Assembly: GCA_019787685.1 (NCBI GenBank)
Contig: JAHNUO010000014.1
Span: 868,001-932,000, forward strand
Source: Chiua virens
Lineage: Eukaryota > Basidiomycota > Agaricomycetes > Boletales > Boletaceae
DNA: 64,000 nt
Direction: 5' to 3'
The translations under genes and the position numbers were made by a program. The notes below the pieces were generated by a model. That model did no database searches. It was not told the origin of the DNA and worked only from the letters and a program-made list of their open reading frames with translations. Shown piece after piece: positions 23,801 to 35,900 of the stretch (its first letter is position 1; each line of letters begins with the position of its first letter).

Positions 23801-25806
23801 AGTAACGTGATTAATGCACTGTCCAGTTTCACATCGTAATTCAGGATATGATATGGGCCAATATTGTTTTGAGTTCGATTGCAGCAAAGGAACGTCCCGG
23901 GCTAAAATACAATCAAATTATACCAAGCATGTCTACCCGTGTCCGAACCCCAAAATTTCGAGTGAAGTCGATGGAAATTGATGTTTTCCATATTTTCTAT
24001 CTTCCTGAGACTCTTGCATGTAAATCGGAATGGCTCGAATGATCATGGCTCCCTTGGGAACAAAAGCTCCACCTTGGAATTTCTAGTCTTTTACAACCTT
24101 CCGTGAAAGGCCAGCTTTGGGGCTGATATCAAAACAGTCAGCAGATGTATAAAATCTGAAAGCCACTACCATTGGTCATCCTCATGCGCATGCACTCTCG
24201 CAGGAAGCTGTCTACTTTCCTCATCTTGCCCATTGCAATCTTCGTCCATCCGTCTCTCAAGACGACATCTTCAACTTCCTGACGAAGCACCGGCACGCAC
24301 TGAGGGTACGTGGCAAGGTAACGCAGGACCACAGTGTGTAAAGAACTACTTGGAAATATTAACCTGCGATCGAGCGACAACATGAACTCGAACAAACATT
24401 CGAGGTTGTCTAGAATATAAATCAAAGAATAGGTTGAGAATTCATCACTGAGACGACTTCTTGGTGGTACTTACCTGAATAGCTGTGAAATTCACAACCA
24501 GCACACAAACCATCAGGTTCTCTATGCCAAACTCTGGGTCCTTTACTTCGTCCATTAACCGCGATAAAATGCCATTCTGTCAACTTTTCGTGTCAATGAT
24601 TTCACTTTGCATCAAAGAAGACAAACAGGCTTATCGTCCCACTCTGATCCGTGGTCACTCAGAAACTTTAGCCGCTCTTTGATTATTGGCCGAAGCAGAT
24701 TTAGTATGCCGCGTGTAAGGCTTCGAGGGATATTTGTAAGGAAACGAGTAGCCAGTCTGTCGGCCTATTAAAACAAACCCCTAGATGATGTGGTAAATAA
24801 CAGCTTACGGTCTCATGAACGCAGGGAAAAGCCCAACTATAGCCTCATGCCGATATCAGAGACATATTGTATGTTGAGATCGATCCAATCAGGATCGCGG
24901 CCTAGAGTGGTCGGCTAAGAAACCGAGATATAAAGGTCGACGAACCAAGAATCTACACAATTTGATGCCCGACAGACGACCTGTTAGATGAAGTTCATTG
25001 CCGTTACACTCCTCCATTCTAGAGACCTTGGCTCAGCAGATATAACGTACGATACTCGCAGAATTACTCACCATATCCTCTCAGTTCCGGGATATCGTCG
25101 AAGGATGTGATGATCTCGTCTCGAACTCCAGAAATGAGGACTTCAATATTGCGAGTAAGTGGGCCGCAGATTGCCACATGATGTTTGGGCTGTTGATCAA
25201 CGTTGCAACCACGGGGCCAATTGTGTACCTGGTCTGAATTAGCTACCGGCGGTATGTCAGTAACGCGAATCCAATCTTTTATACGAACAAACCATCATTG
25301 ACTCACATCCCTCATGGCTTCCGATAATGAAAAATTCATCCTCACGAGCCCTTGCCACCTCTTCCAGGTGTTTGTGGTCACTTAGAATGACTGTCCAATG
25401 GAACGGTTCTGCGGTTTTAGATGGTGCAGAATTGTGCTGACAGTGGTTTGACTTGATATAAATAAATGATAGCCTTCGACGAAACTGCACTTGCCTTCTC
25501 GTACCCTTCTCGTATCAGTTGTATGATTATTGCAGCATTCATCAGAAATTTGAAGCTGGCCCACCACGAGCCAATCCAACTGGTTGAGCCCACAGTTGGA
25601 AATGCATCAAGCTGGGGACATGGCCCGAAATTTTTCAGTTGGAATCCTAGCATGTTCACATGGTATTTACTCACATTGGGGCCTTGACCCAGTTTCGCAA
25701 GTACGACGATGGCAACTACCAGACTGATAACACCATAGTAGATGACGGACGAGATTTCTTCCGATAGCTCTGGCAGTTGAAGTCCCATGATAACGAGGCA
25801 CATACA
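23800..25806 (-). pseudogene. cytochrome P450 pseudogene, copy A
   Basis: Reading the minus strand: a start near 25,800 with an N-terminal membrane anchor (SSVIYYGVISLVVAIVVLA), then AFPTVGSTSWIGSWWASFK, FHWTVILSDHKHLEEVARA, LTRNIEVLISGVRDEIIT, RDPDWIDLNIQYVSDIG, RFLTNIPRSLTRGILNLL, EVEDVVLRDGWTKIAMGKM, KVDSFLRECMR, GLSRKVVKD..FVPKGA and, near 23,890, a heme-loop region where an intron splits the Cys codon ahead of PGRSFAAIELKTILAHII. This is the order of a fungal class II, membrane-bound P450 monooxygenase. Introns are retained, but several stops and frameshifts, one in the heme loop itself, disable it. Confidence 0.85.
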
Positions 25807-25989
25807 AGCCTATCTTATCAATTATTCATAGCCCGGGAGGAAACCAGAACATATGACGTGGGTTATATCCGGAAACCTAGCCTTAAACTTACATCTTTGC
25901 GTGGCAATGCCCATTGCGTGCCGCGTACTTATATTCTGCCTGACTTAGACTTACCGGAGATAAGTTGGACGAAAATACATCTGGTAACT

Positions 25990-27540
25990 TCACTTTAGAC
26001 TGGAGGGGCACGGCAGGTCTCTGTAAGTACAATTACATCAACAATGCCGATTTCTGAACATGACCTTGGCGTGAATATTTGCGAAGATGAAAGTGTCGAT
26101 ATGCAAGCTCGGCGGGTTGTTTGTATTGTCCAGCACATCGTATGTCCCGAGTGCCAGCATCGGTTCAGCTTGGTTTCGGCAAAGAAACGTCTTGGACTGA
26201 TAAGCTTCATACGCTGGCACTCCTTATGAAACCATCAACCTTCTACGTTTTGCTCAATGTCACCTTCGTCCACTCGTCTTTTGCGACGACTCCTTCAACT
26301 TCCTCGTGAAAGACTAGCGAGGGAAAGTTAACCCACGGTCGAACTACGGCAAGAGCCTGAGCGTACATTCAAGGTTGTCTGTAATATGAATCAGATATTT
26401 GAGCATCCGGCATTCAAGATTGTGTTTTCACTCACATGAACGACTGCAAAATTAAGAACCGGTAGACGAAGCGTCGAGCGTTCTGCAGTCATCTCTGGAC
26501 CATTGGATTCATCCATCAGCCAGGATAGAAAGTCATTCTGTCATCAATCAGCCTGATAATGAGCCCGCTATCGTTGACAACGAGGGAAACGAACAGGTTC
26601 ATTGAGTATACCTTCAAATATCGCTGTCTTTCTTCAACTACCGGACAAAGTAGCTTTACGCCGCGGATGTTCTTGGGAATATTTGTCAGGGATCGCGCAG
26701 CTAGTCTGGTGATTTGATATAACCTATGCCTGAGATAACGTGTAGTTGGCTTACGGTCTCAAAAATCTGGGGGAAAATCCTACTATGATCCCCCATTGAT
26801 GATGTCGACAGTGTAACGAATGTTGAGATCAATCTACTCGAGATCGCGCCCTGAGGTGATCAAGTGAGAAGCAAAGGAAGAGGAAGCAGGGACACCGTAC
26901 ATACTGGTAGACCAACAAAAACTATTACACTCTACGTATACTCGATGTGAAATAAATACTTCTTGGATCTCTGATTACTCCACCATTCCATTTGAGATTC
27001 AGCACATCGTTGAGGACGAGACCACTTATATTTCAGGAAGGTGAGAATAAACAATTCCCTCGTTATAGAGATTGTCAATGACCTCATGGCCTAGCGTGAA
27101 TTTCAGCTGAATTTGCGGCCAAAAATTTGATATGAGCATCGGCAGCGTTAAAATGACAATTAATTTACGCACGTCATCCGTAGCTTCCACCAGCAAGAGT
27201 TTATCATTGAACGCTTTCGTCAATTCTTCCAAGTGCTGGCGACTGCTTAGAATTACCGACCAGTTGGAGGGTTCCGCACTTTGAACGTTGGCGCCGGCTT
27301 GTACTATATGATCGAGAATCACAACACACTTTACGACCATTCAGTGCGCCACATACCGGCATACCTCGTCACAGCCTTGTAAAAATACTTTCAGCGTTCG
27401 TCAGATACTTGATACCATCTTACCAGGAGCCAAGCCAATTAGCTGGCCGGAGTGCTGGAAAATGGTCCGGCTTAGACGAGCAACGGGTATTTATCCCACG
27501 GTCGGAAGTGCTCGCGTTCGGAACTTCAATGAGGTTTGAC
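25990..27540 (-). pseudogene. cytochrome P450 pseudogene, copy B
   Basis: Paralogue of copy A, lying directly upstream on the same strand. Recognisable parts: LRPANWLGSW near 27,440; NWSVILSSRQHLEELTKAF and FTLGHEVIDN within 27,300-27,050; SLTNIPKNIRGVKLL near 26,680; NDFLSWLMDESNG near 26,520; EVEGVVAKDEWTKVTLSK and MKLISPRRFF near 26,290-26,190. The C-terminal heme-binding part is not found, so this copy is truncated as well as frameshifted. Tandem P450 families of this kind are common in wood- and plant-associated Agaricomycetes. Confidence 0.78.
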
Positions 27541-27948
27541 ATGATCGAGGTGAATGGCGAACGTATCCTGAAAGCGTAAATGGGGTATAATCACTGCATT
27601 TGTACCCATCAACGTTCTCGGTAAATCATGTATAGCTTCGTGCTGGTAACGTAGTGCGGTAGTGTCGATAGTATATTGTAAATAGCTGGCCCATAATCAA
27701 TGAATACCTCCTCCTTGCTCGCCGCTGCGTAGCTTCTACTGGTATATACATATACACTATTTTCACTACATGCTATATAAATATAAACATGAATGTAGTG
27801 GTAGATCGTAGATCGATCTCTTCATTTCCAAACCAGTATAGTACACTCACATAACAATACCCACTTCCTCACTATTTGTCTCGTATTATTTGACATCATC
27901 GTACACCTCATCCTTCACACTGCCACAACGTTCCCTTCTCAATACCCA

Positions 27949-28824
27949 ATGGCCACCATCACCTCCGATATACCGTACATCTTCGCTATGGACATTGACC
28001 AGACGAAGGAGCTTCCAGACCACCTCAAAGAATACAATGCCATTAAAAGTGAGTCTCGTTCGTTCTGTTCTTATTTTTAAAGGCACTAATTCAAGAATAA
28101 CCAAGTTATATTCCCTCATGACGGCGACGGCGAGGCCGTAATTCACATCTCCGTCAGCATCGGCGATATGTACGTGGTCCATTCACCATTCGCAACCCAC
28201 TGAGATTTTGTCAGTGTCACGGTCAATCACAACGGTCCCCACAACAACCGCAATCGACACGTCCACATGATGGACTATTGGTACGGAACTGTTCAGAAAG
28301 TTCTTGCACCGTCCTTGGATGGTTTCCCGGTATGTGGTGTCCCTCTCACATACGTAGATTCTGATTTGCCCGTCCTCAAGCCAAAGGTGTATGTGGAGAT
28401 ACGTTGGTTTTATCGACGCCAGGATGTCCTGGCGACGCGAGAAAAGGGGAACGCGACATCGTAAGTATCATTCGCCACCGCATTCCGTGCTAATTACACC
28501 GTATGTAGAATCGCACACACAATGCTCCCAAACGAGCTTCTAGATAGCAACTACGTGTCAATAATCGACTACCGCACCATCGCCTGTATGTCCCATGCCA
28601 TCCGTTACTCTTCGCCACTTATATCATGATACGCAGCTCACGTCCCTGTCTACAAATTCACTCGCGAGGTCTCGGACGAGGTTATCCTTCGCGTCTCTGC
28701 TGGAATCGCGTTTACTCGACGGACCGCTGAGGTTGACATGTGCATCAGACGCAGTGGTGGAGACTACACAAAGCGAATACGTATCGTGGTCAGTGTCACC
28801 TGTATTTCTGCATCAGATATGTGA
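27949..28824 (+). CDS. five-exon BAH-like gene, intact
   Basis: Exons 27,949-28,048, 28,106-28,169, 28,215-28,460, 28,509-28,585 and 28,637-28,824. Introns are 45-57 bp with GT..AG ends, and all phases join to give 224 codons without a stop. In order: MATITSDIPYIFAMDIDQ, SVSIGDIVTVNHNGPHNN, DYWYGTVQKVL, PKVYVEIRWFYRRQDVL, ELLDSNYVSIIDYRTIASH and VPVYKFTREVSDEV. Placement of a DIVTVN start, a VEIRWFYR strand and a later S-H-V-P-V strand resembles BAH chromatin domains in many small Agaricomycete proteins. That assignment is inferred. No zinc finger follows, unlike many relatives. A tandem repeat begins about 100 bp downstream. Confidence 0.62.
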
Positions 28825-28929
28825 CGTACTATTCTAGAATGACAACGAATGAAGACCTGTGGATATCTATGTCATATAACATGTATGTAATATGCCATAT
28901 GATAATACAATTAGGTGTGCAACGTCGGC

Positions 28930-29285
28930 GTACGTATTCAACACTAGTCGACCGCATTCGACACTACATCTGGCCATATTCGACCACATCCGACTACATT
29001 CAACCGCACCTGACATTATCCGACTACATCCGACGCTATATTCGGCTACATTGACGCTATATTCGACCATATCCAATGCTATACTCGACCACACCCGATG
29101 CTTATTCCACCATATTCAACGATCTGCGACTACATCTGATGCTATATTCGACCACACCCGACGCTATATTCCATCATTTTCGACTATTTTCGACCACATT
29201 CAGCACTATGTACGCCGCATTCCCGACCCCATTCCACTTATGCGACCACTCGAGACCATATTCGACCATGTTTGACGGTATACCC
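28930..29285. repeat. degenerate ~20-bp minisatellite
   Basis: Variants of cgaccacatccgacgctata are repeated about 15 times, giving low-complexity His/Thr/Ser/Tyr frames. These are not genes. It ends about 10 bp before an LTR fragment. Confidence 0.85.
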
Positions 29286-29295
29286 ACCGACAATA

Positions 29296-29423
29296 TGTTG
29301 GAGATCCCAATCTCGACATAGTAGTACGTATAGCTACTGCTTACGTGACCGTAGGCCTTACACCGTTCAGTTGTACCGTAGTTTCTCTATTGAAGTCACT
29401 ATATACACGAATTAAGTGTTTCT
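29296..29423 (+). repeat. Copia-type LTR copy without a visible TSD
   Basis: It begins TGTTGGAGATCCC like the LTRs at 3940 and 41,472 and runs in parallel to an end at tgtttctca. The five bases on the left (caata) do not match those on the right (ggcta). It is therefore either an LTR from ectopic recombination or one whose flank was rearranged. Confidence 0.8.
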
Positions 29424-29549
29424 CAGGCTATAGTGTTAGAATGATGCATGGAATCACGACTACAATCGTCCCCAGAGTGATGCAACACCACGACAAAGTG
29501 CAACTCACACCTACTATGCATCACTTGTGCCACTATACTCCAACATGAT

Positions 29550-29785
29550 GCATGATGCATCAATCCGAGCACAGGCTACCTTACTGGTCCCCGTTGTTAC
29601 TAGTAGCATGATGGATCACTACTTCCGATTGCTTTCCGGGCCACCTCTCGATGGCGATGACGTGATGTCATGCATCAATCCGAGCAGACTACCCTACTAG
29701 TACCTCCCCGGTGTTAGCATGATGCATCACTACTTCCGATCGCTTTCCGGGCCGCCCCTCGATGGCGACGACATGATTCGCACTC
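29550..29785. repeat. imperfect tandem duplication, ~120-bp unit
   Basis: The block gcatcaatccgagca..gctttccgggcc..ctcgatggcgatgac is present twice in succession (about 29,557-29,665 and 29,672-29,775) with small differences, rich in catgatgcat words. No gene was seen between 29,430 and 30,000. Confidence 0.75.
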
Positions 29786-30003
29786 CCTCTCTTTCCTGTT
29801 TTTGTTATGTCGCCCTCATTACCCTGCTTCTCATCGCAGGACAACGGTGACCTTGCCATGGCTGACCTACGCACCGGTGACTTTGGACAAATCGTCAGTG
29901 CGAGCAAATAAAAACGGCACTCTACCTACCAGTAGCGCGTCCGGGTAGAACCAAGGATCGCCTCCGAATGATGCACCATTTGTCTGTGTGAACTATCAAG
30001 TGC

Positions 30004-31430
30004 TCAGCGCGTATTAACAAGTGATGACACTGTTCTCACCTTGGTGTAATCGCCCTCTCCAATCTCCTTCAGACCACTGTCGTCGCCGGTGAATTCCTCG
30101 TTGTCAGACGCTTGACTGGCGTCATTGTCTCCTTTCAACCGCCCATCGGAAAAGTCTCCCATAAATTCCTCGTTGTCAGGGGTCTCCCCATCGCAGTCGT
30201 CCTTCAATTTCGGACTGTTCACGTTTTCAAGTTCCGCGTGATCTGAGGTCTGAGCGATGTCCGCCTTCTCCGGGTTGTCGGGATCTCCCTGCTTCATGGC
30301 ACGTGCCAGTGGATTTCGTTCATTCGCCGCTATTTAGAGGATCAGCCATGGCTGTTCCCTTGAGATTTCACCTAAACCCAATCTACTTACGAAAAAGAGT
30401 TTCAGCGAAACCTTGAAATGCCGATAGCACGGTATTCTCTTCGTTTGGGAAGGCGTGAGGGAAGGAGACACCTTGCGCAGCCACGGCGGGATGACATCCA
30501 AGTCAAGGTTGTCATTAGAGGCGAACAAAGCGGGGACTAAAAAGGACCACTCACGAAAAACAAGAAATTTCCCAATTCTTGGAAGGATCCGGGCGCCGGC
30601 ACAGAAGAAAGATACGGCAAATCCACTCCCGCGACTGATCAACTCAGCAACACGCCCCAATGCGAAGGGTAGTTCGTCAATTGCCCTACAAAGAAACATC
30701 AACCGTATGTCAGACTGCCAGATCGCGAATTAATCTAACTCTTTGATAGCGGCCACCTGCTTCAAGTTGCTTGCGTCGCCTTCACCCTTCGGCTGTGGCT
30801 TCTTTTTCTGCAAATCGTACATGGCTTTGATTTTTGCCTTAACGGCGTGGCCTCCTCTAGCAGCTTTCTTGAGAGATGTCGACCAGCGTTCAAGACCTGA
30901 CCACTTGTCGATAGCGTCCCGGATTCTTTGTCCACGTCGATCACAGGTTTGATGAGCGTCTCGTAGTATTCCTGCGCAAACAGTTCTGCCTCGCGGAGGA
31001 CGCGCTTGTGGGTCGCCTTCAGCGCCTTTTCGCGAACGGAAGTCGTCTTTTGTTCGATGCGATTTCTGCGGGAAGCATTGGTACGCCAACGATACCATGT
31101 GCGAAGTCGCTATCACGATTCACGACTTATTAGCAAGTAACCGTTTCTGCGTCATAGCACGCTCACCTCCTTACGCGCCTTGATGGCTGATCCTACAGCT
31201 GTCTCCTGCTCAGGAGTGAGTGGGCCGTCGATGTCCGGAAAACAGGCTTTGCGCTCTGGCCATCTTCGAAACCACTCAGCGTGCAAACCTGACCAAAACT
31301 TGCGATACGTCTTCGCCACCGTGTAAGGTAAATAATCTGACAAGCGAGACTGCAAGAACTCAGCTTGTTCCTCTGTCGTCCATTCTACTGGAGTACTGGT
31401 GCCATGCCTGCTCAGAATATGGGTGATAAA
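30004..31430 (-). pseudogene. Agaricomycete-expanded gene with the LRTWYRWR-type domain, frameshifted
   Basis: Minus strand, in order: EQAEFLQSRLSDYLPYTVAK, FRRWPERKACFPDIDGPLT, an intron near 31,100-31,165, LRTWYRWRTNASRRNR, AELFAQEYYETLIKPVIDV, a one-base frame change, RIRDAIDKWSGLERWSTSL, VAAIKELD, then RAIDELPFALGRVAELIS and a long acidic tail with repeated DNEEF units (30,290-30,010). I recognise the FF.RWPER..LFP / TWYRWR / AID.LP order from an expanded, uncharacterised Agaricomycete family found beside transposons. Function unknown. The tail repeats PDNEEF and SDNEEF are peculiar to this copy. Confidence 0.6.
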
Positions 31431-31439
31431 AATCGTTTG

Positions 31440-32050
31440 AACCCATTGAATTCCAGGCAGGTATCAAACCCGGGACCCGTTCCTGGAGTCGCATCAATCT
31501 ACGATCGCAAAATTGACCTTTGCATCCAAATAAGACTGAACTGAGCACCGAAGTAACGAGATCTCACGGCCCGCAATTAACCTCTGAAATAAAGATGTGC
31601 AACAAAAATGACGCTCGCTCCAGCTGTTCCAAAGCCTTGCAGATTTGAAACTTGATACTATAAGGCCCACCAAGTTTCTGAAAGTAATGTGCAACAGTCC
31701 TGGTGGTTTTTCTGGGGCGGACCACTGGCACGGTGGTCACTCCGAGTCGAAAGTATCCTTCCCGTGTATTAGAGCGGATCTGGTCTGCAGCAGGTGATAC
31801 TGTCTGATTTCGAAAATACACTCTCCGAGTCAGCTGGCCAGGCTCGTTCAACTGCACAGGCAAACCAGAACGACTTTGTATTATCTCTGCTGACAACAGA
31901 CTGGAACAGAACTGATGGATAGTTAGGAGAAGGACGAAATACATGATAAATCTCATAAAAGAATGATAAAAGTGAGGCATTCCCTTCTGCATTTAATATT
32001 AACGCTCCTCCACTAAACCTCTCTTCAGACACCACACTTCAGATACCACA
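31440..32050 (-). other. uncertain coding-like stretch
   Basis: A minus frame (31,992-31,564) has a hydrophobic start (FIMYFVLLLTIHQFCSSLL) followed by a polar region. It could be a short secreted or membrane protein, or chance. No family recognised, and no splice-supported extension found. Confidence 0.25.
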
Positions 32051-32071
32051 ACACTCGACTTCCTGATGGCT

Positions 32072-32900
32072 AAACCTGGGCGACCGCGACTACACATCAC
32101 ACCTTAGCAGACAAGCAGCATGCCAAGCGTGCACATAGCAAGAAATACTACGCCAGGCAATGCAGTCCTCTCCATCATGTCCTCTAATCACCAAACTGTC
32201 TTACCAGGAATCGCAAGCGCATCAGCCAACGCAACAAAGAAAGGTATCGAGAGCGGGCGGAACTGTACGTCCTCAGCCCCTCATGACCATTGGGACATCT
32301 TACTCGTGTTCAACATTATCCAGTACCAGTTCTGGGGAAGGTGCAACCAGCACTGAACCCTCCGACTCAGGTGATCCATGCGCTAGCACTGACTCTTCAT
32401 TCCACAAGCCAAACACGATAACACAGCCGTGAGTAGTTCAACATCTCAGCTCCTGTGCTGCCACTGAACGATATGTATATCTCTAGTACGAATGTACGAC
32501 CGCGCTCAGTACCAGGCGTCGAAGCAAAACTCATGAGCCTTGTCCGGAATTCCCTGAACAACTTCCTAGACATCACGCTCGAGGATCTGAAATATTCGGA
32601 CTCCTTCGCACCAACTCGAGAGTCCCTTAAGGCTACTCGTCAACAGGCAGATGATCTGCGCGGTGATTTGAACGATATTCACGATGACGTTCTGCAGCTC
32701 CATGGCGTAGGCGATGAGTTGCGAAGGGTAGAGGTTACCACTCGGCGGATCAAACAGGTCATCCATTCTTTGGAGGACATTTTACTACATTTAGATGTCG
32801 CCGTGGAGATGCGACGCCACGGGCAGTTGGTTTACCAGTCTGTGCCCGACGTTGGACCTTACGTTCAGCCGCCACCTTCCGTGTTCTGGAGTAATTCCAC
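32072..32900 (+). pseudogene. coiled-coil protein of the Agaricomycete 'M-x-x-PGRPR' family, truncated
   Basis: The N-terminus at about 32,072 reads MAKPGRPRLHIT, then basic RNRKRISQRNKERYRER near 32,210 and a Ser/Thr-rich linker. 32,455-32,840 is a helical region: LNNFLDITLEDLKYSD, ADDLRGDLNDIHDDVLQLHG, GDELRRVEVTTRRIKQV, IHSLEDILLHLDVAVEM. This is the usual order in a family of unknown Agaricomycete proteins that start PGRPR and end with a V-x-x-SLED helix. An early stop at about 32,104 and frame shifts suggest a pseudogene or a missed intron. The 3' side passes straight into KDZ sequence at about 32,905. Confidence 0.5.
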
Positions 32901-32904
32901 CTTC

Positions 32905-35900
32905 TTTCCCTCGAATCAAAGATATCCGCATACGAGTATTATAATGGGTTATCCAGACTCGTGGATAACAGCGGGACAGCTCAGGTTAAGGTGCGTATGA
33001 TTGTCCCTCGAAGGAAAGTATGCTTGACACCCCTTAAGAATCGCTATGAAAGTTTTCTTAGAATATCTCGGGAATGGCGTCACCTCAAAATGTTGAAGCG
33101 GGCAGGTCGCTCTTTTTACCCCGACGGAGTCAACAACACTGCAGAAGGCGAATGCGCTGTCTTATGCCCGGCATGTCCCCACCCTGGAAAAAATCTCCCT
33201 TCTGATTGCTACGCGCAGTGTGAACCTGACAAGAGGTACGTGTCAAGTCTAGCATATGATGGTGAACTTACTTAATTCAACGTAGATGGCTTTATGCGCT
33301 TTTCGTGGCGATCGATTCCAATTTCCGGTTGAAGCACAAAAAGGTGTCGAAGGATAGTGTGGATCCCAGCCTCAGCAAAGGATGGAGTTACTTCGTCGAG
33401 GAGGGCGCTTACAAGGCATACTTGGACGAACAAGCACGCACAGTACAAGAGGTACACATAAGTGGGCTTACATTTTCTCTTCACTGATGTCCGAACCAGA
33501 AGAGCACCTGTGCTAGTCACAGTGCTGTCAACATGGCGGATACGAAGTCGAACCAAGGACTATCTGCTACAGGGTGGGCACTGTAGATTGCGCCCGTCAT
33601 AACATGAAGCTTCCGACGTCGGTGATCTCCAAAAAGGAGAAAAGTAAGTGCCGAGCATATCGGATCAAGACTTGACTAATTTAGATTCAGGTACATGAAT
33701 ATGGACTACTTGTTTTTCTCGGCGATTCGTCATGTACCTACAAGCTTTCTTTTTTTTTTTTTTTGCACAAGTGTGATCATTATGCAGCAACCGACAGAGC
33801 TAGCTCTACATAATACACTAAGGCAATCAGCTAACGCCAATTGGTCCGAGGAAAAATGCTCTTGCGCACGCCTCACTTTCGTGGGGGGTGTGGGGCTCCG
33901 TGACCTATCTGGTATCCCCGGTCCTGGCAGGGGGCCTTGATAGGGTTATACCCACTAAAACCTCAAGGTTGGTGGCCCAGTCGTGTGGGAGGGAATCTAT
34001 GTCGGCGCTTATTGGAGACCAGGTGTTGATTACTTTATTCTTTTTGTTGGTTTTTCTGTTTGAGAGGGCTAGTCTTCGGTCAATGTTGAGTCTAGTATTA
34101 ATCAGGTTCATCCATTTTGTTGTTATCTTAGCAGGGGAGTGTGCATGGCCTCCTATGACTCTCTCACATCTTATGGTCCATAGGAGGTGAGCTGATTCGG
34201 ATAGGATTCGTTTTAACCTGGCGGTGCCTCTTTGTTTGGCGTTGTGGTGACCATTATTTTGGTCACCGGTTTGGGTGTCTTCCGTCGGTTCCAATGCTCC
34301 ACAGCCTAGGATGTGGCCTTCGTGGATTGGGCGCCAATTGTCCTCTCCGCCAGGCCATTTTTGTCGGACGAGGCTCCATATTAGTTTAGTGGCTGGGTTT
34401 GAGCAGTCTATCATGATGTGTTCGAAAGATTCAGTGGTGTCAGGGCAGTCGGGGCACTTAGCACGGTTTTCATGGTTTGTAATATTGGACCAGAAGTCTC
34501 CAATTCGGAGGGAGCCGGACACGGATCTGTATATAAAATTCTGAATCGGTCTGCGGATATCCGGGTGTCTAATTTTGTTCCAGAGTGTTGTATCTGTTTC
34601 AAGGTGGCCTGTGAAATCCTGTACAGCATATCTTGCTCTATCTAGGTTCATTAATGTTTGTCGTTGATAAGGAGATTGTGATTGCGCCTTTATGGTTTCG
34701 TAAGCTGTTTTTTGTGTGAGAGTGATTAGTTTGGCCCCGGGGAGCGTAAAGTTGTTGGGGATTGTTAGGTCTATTTCGTCTGCTTGTTCTTTACTTGCTC
34801 CGAGTTTAGCTAGTTCGTCTGCTTTCTCGTTACCAAGATCTCCACTGTGTCCTTTTGTCCATTTGAAGTTCGTGGGGGCTGCCCTTCGTCTTAGTTGGTA
34901 GGCTGCTGCTTGGAACCATTTTGCATTGCTGATGTTGGTCCATCCGTGGTCCTCCCAGCGTGTTAGGTGTTTGGTGAGTCCATCGATTGCGTATCTAGAG
35001 TCTGAGATTATTATTACAGGTAGCGTGGGGTTGATTAGTTGTAAGCCAGCTGTTATAGCAGCTATTTCTCCTGTTTGATTAGATTGGTGGGGTCCAGGTA
35101 CGCGGATTGATTTGTTGTACGGGTGGTTTTCGCTGAACCAGATTCCACTTCCGCAGGCTGCGTCTAGTTTGCCATTTCGGAAGCAACATCCGTCGGTAGA
35201 TACAGTTATGGGGTCGGTGTGTTCTCCTTGTTCTCTACGGGGGTTGGTTAGCCGATATGCGGGTTCTGTGATTTTGTGGGTTTTTTTTTAAAAAAAAAGA
35301 TCCTGAAGCATTCGTCTAGTGTGTTCCTTATGGTTACAGTGGGGTCGAAGGTGACTTTGTCACCTTTTGACACTATCGCTCTATTGTTTTTTTCTTGTCG
35401 GCGGTGGGTGAGTGTTAGGTTATCTTTTTTGGGGTGGTTATGTAGGTTGTATAGTTCGTCACTCAGGCCCGTGATGTCTCTAGCGTGTTGGGCACATTTA
35501 TTTGGGTTACGACACCCTTTTGTTCTATCTCGTCGGCAGTGTTTACAGGTGCAGTGTTCTGTTTGTGTGTGGCGTCCATTTACTGCGGTCAAGCGTTTGC
35601 AGATTTTCATTAGGTCTTTTACGTTGGTCGCTTTATGCGTTGTGTGCAGGCAGGTGATTTTCTGTTTGTGGTACAGCCGGGGGGGGACGCCGATGTGGAA
35701 CCATGCTGGCATCTGTCGTTTGAGTTGTTTGGACAGTTTTCGTGGGGCAAAGGTTAGATGATGTTTTTTTGCAGTGTGTAGGAGCGCTGCTAGGGGTCTG
35801 GGGATTTGTTTGCCATTTTTGCGAGGTCGGCCTGAGGGGCGGATGGTTGTTAAAAAGGTGTGTACGTCACTTTGATTTTTTATGCCTTCTTTGTTGATGC

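Noticed and set aside
28930..29290. CRISPR-like array
   Set aside because: Short degenerate units without regular unique spacers, in a eukaryotic genome; an ordinary minisatellite.
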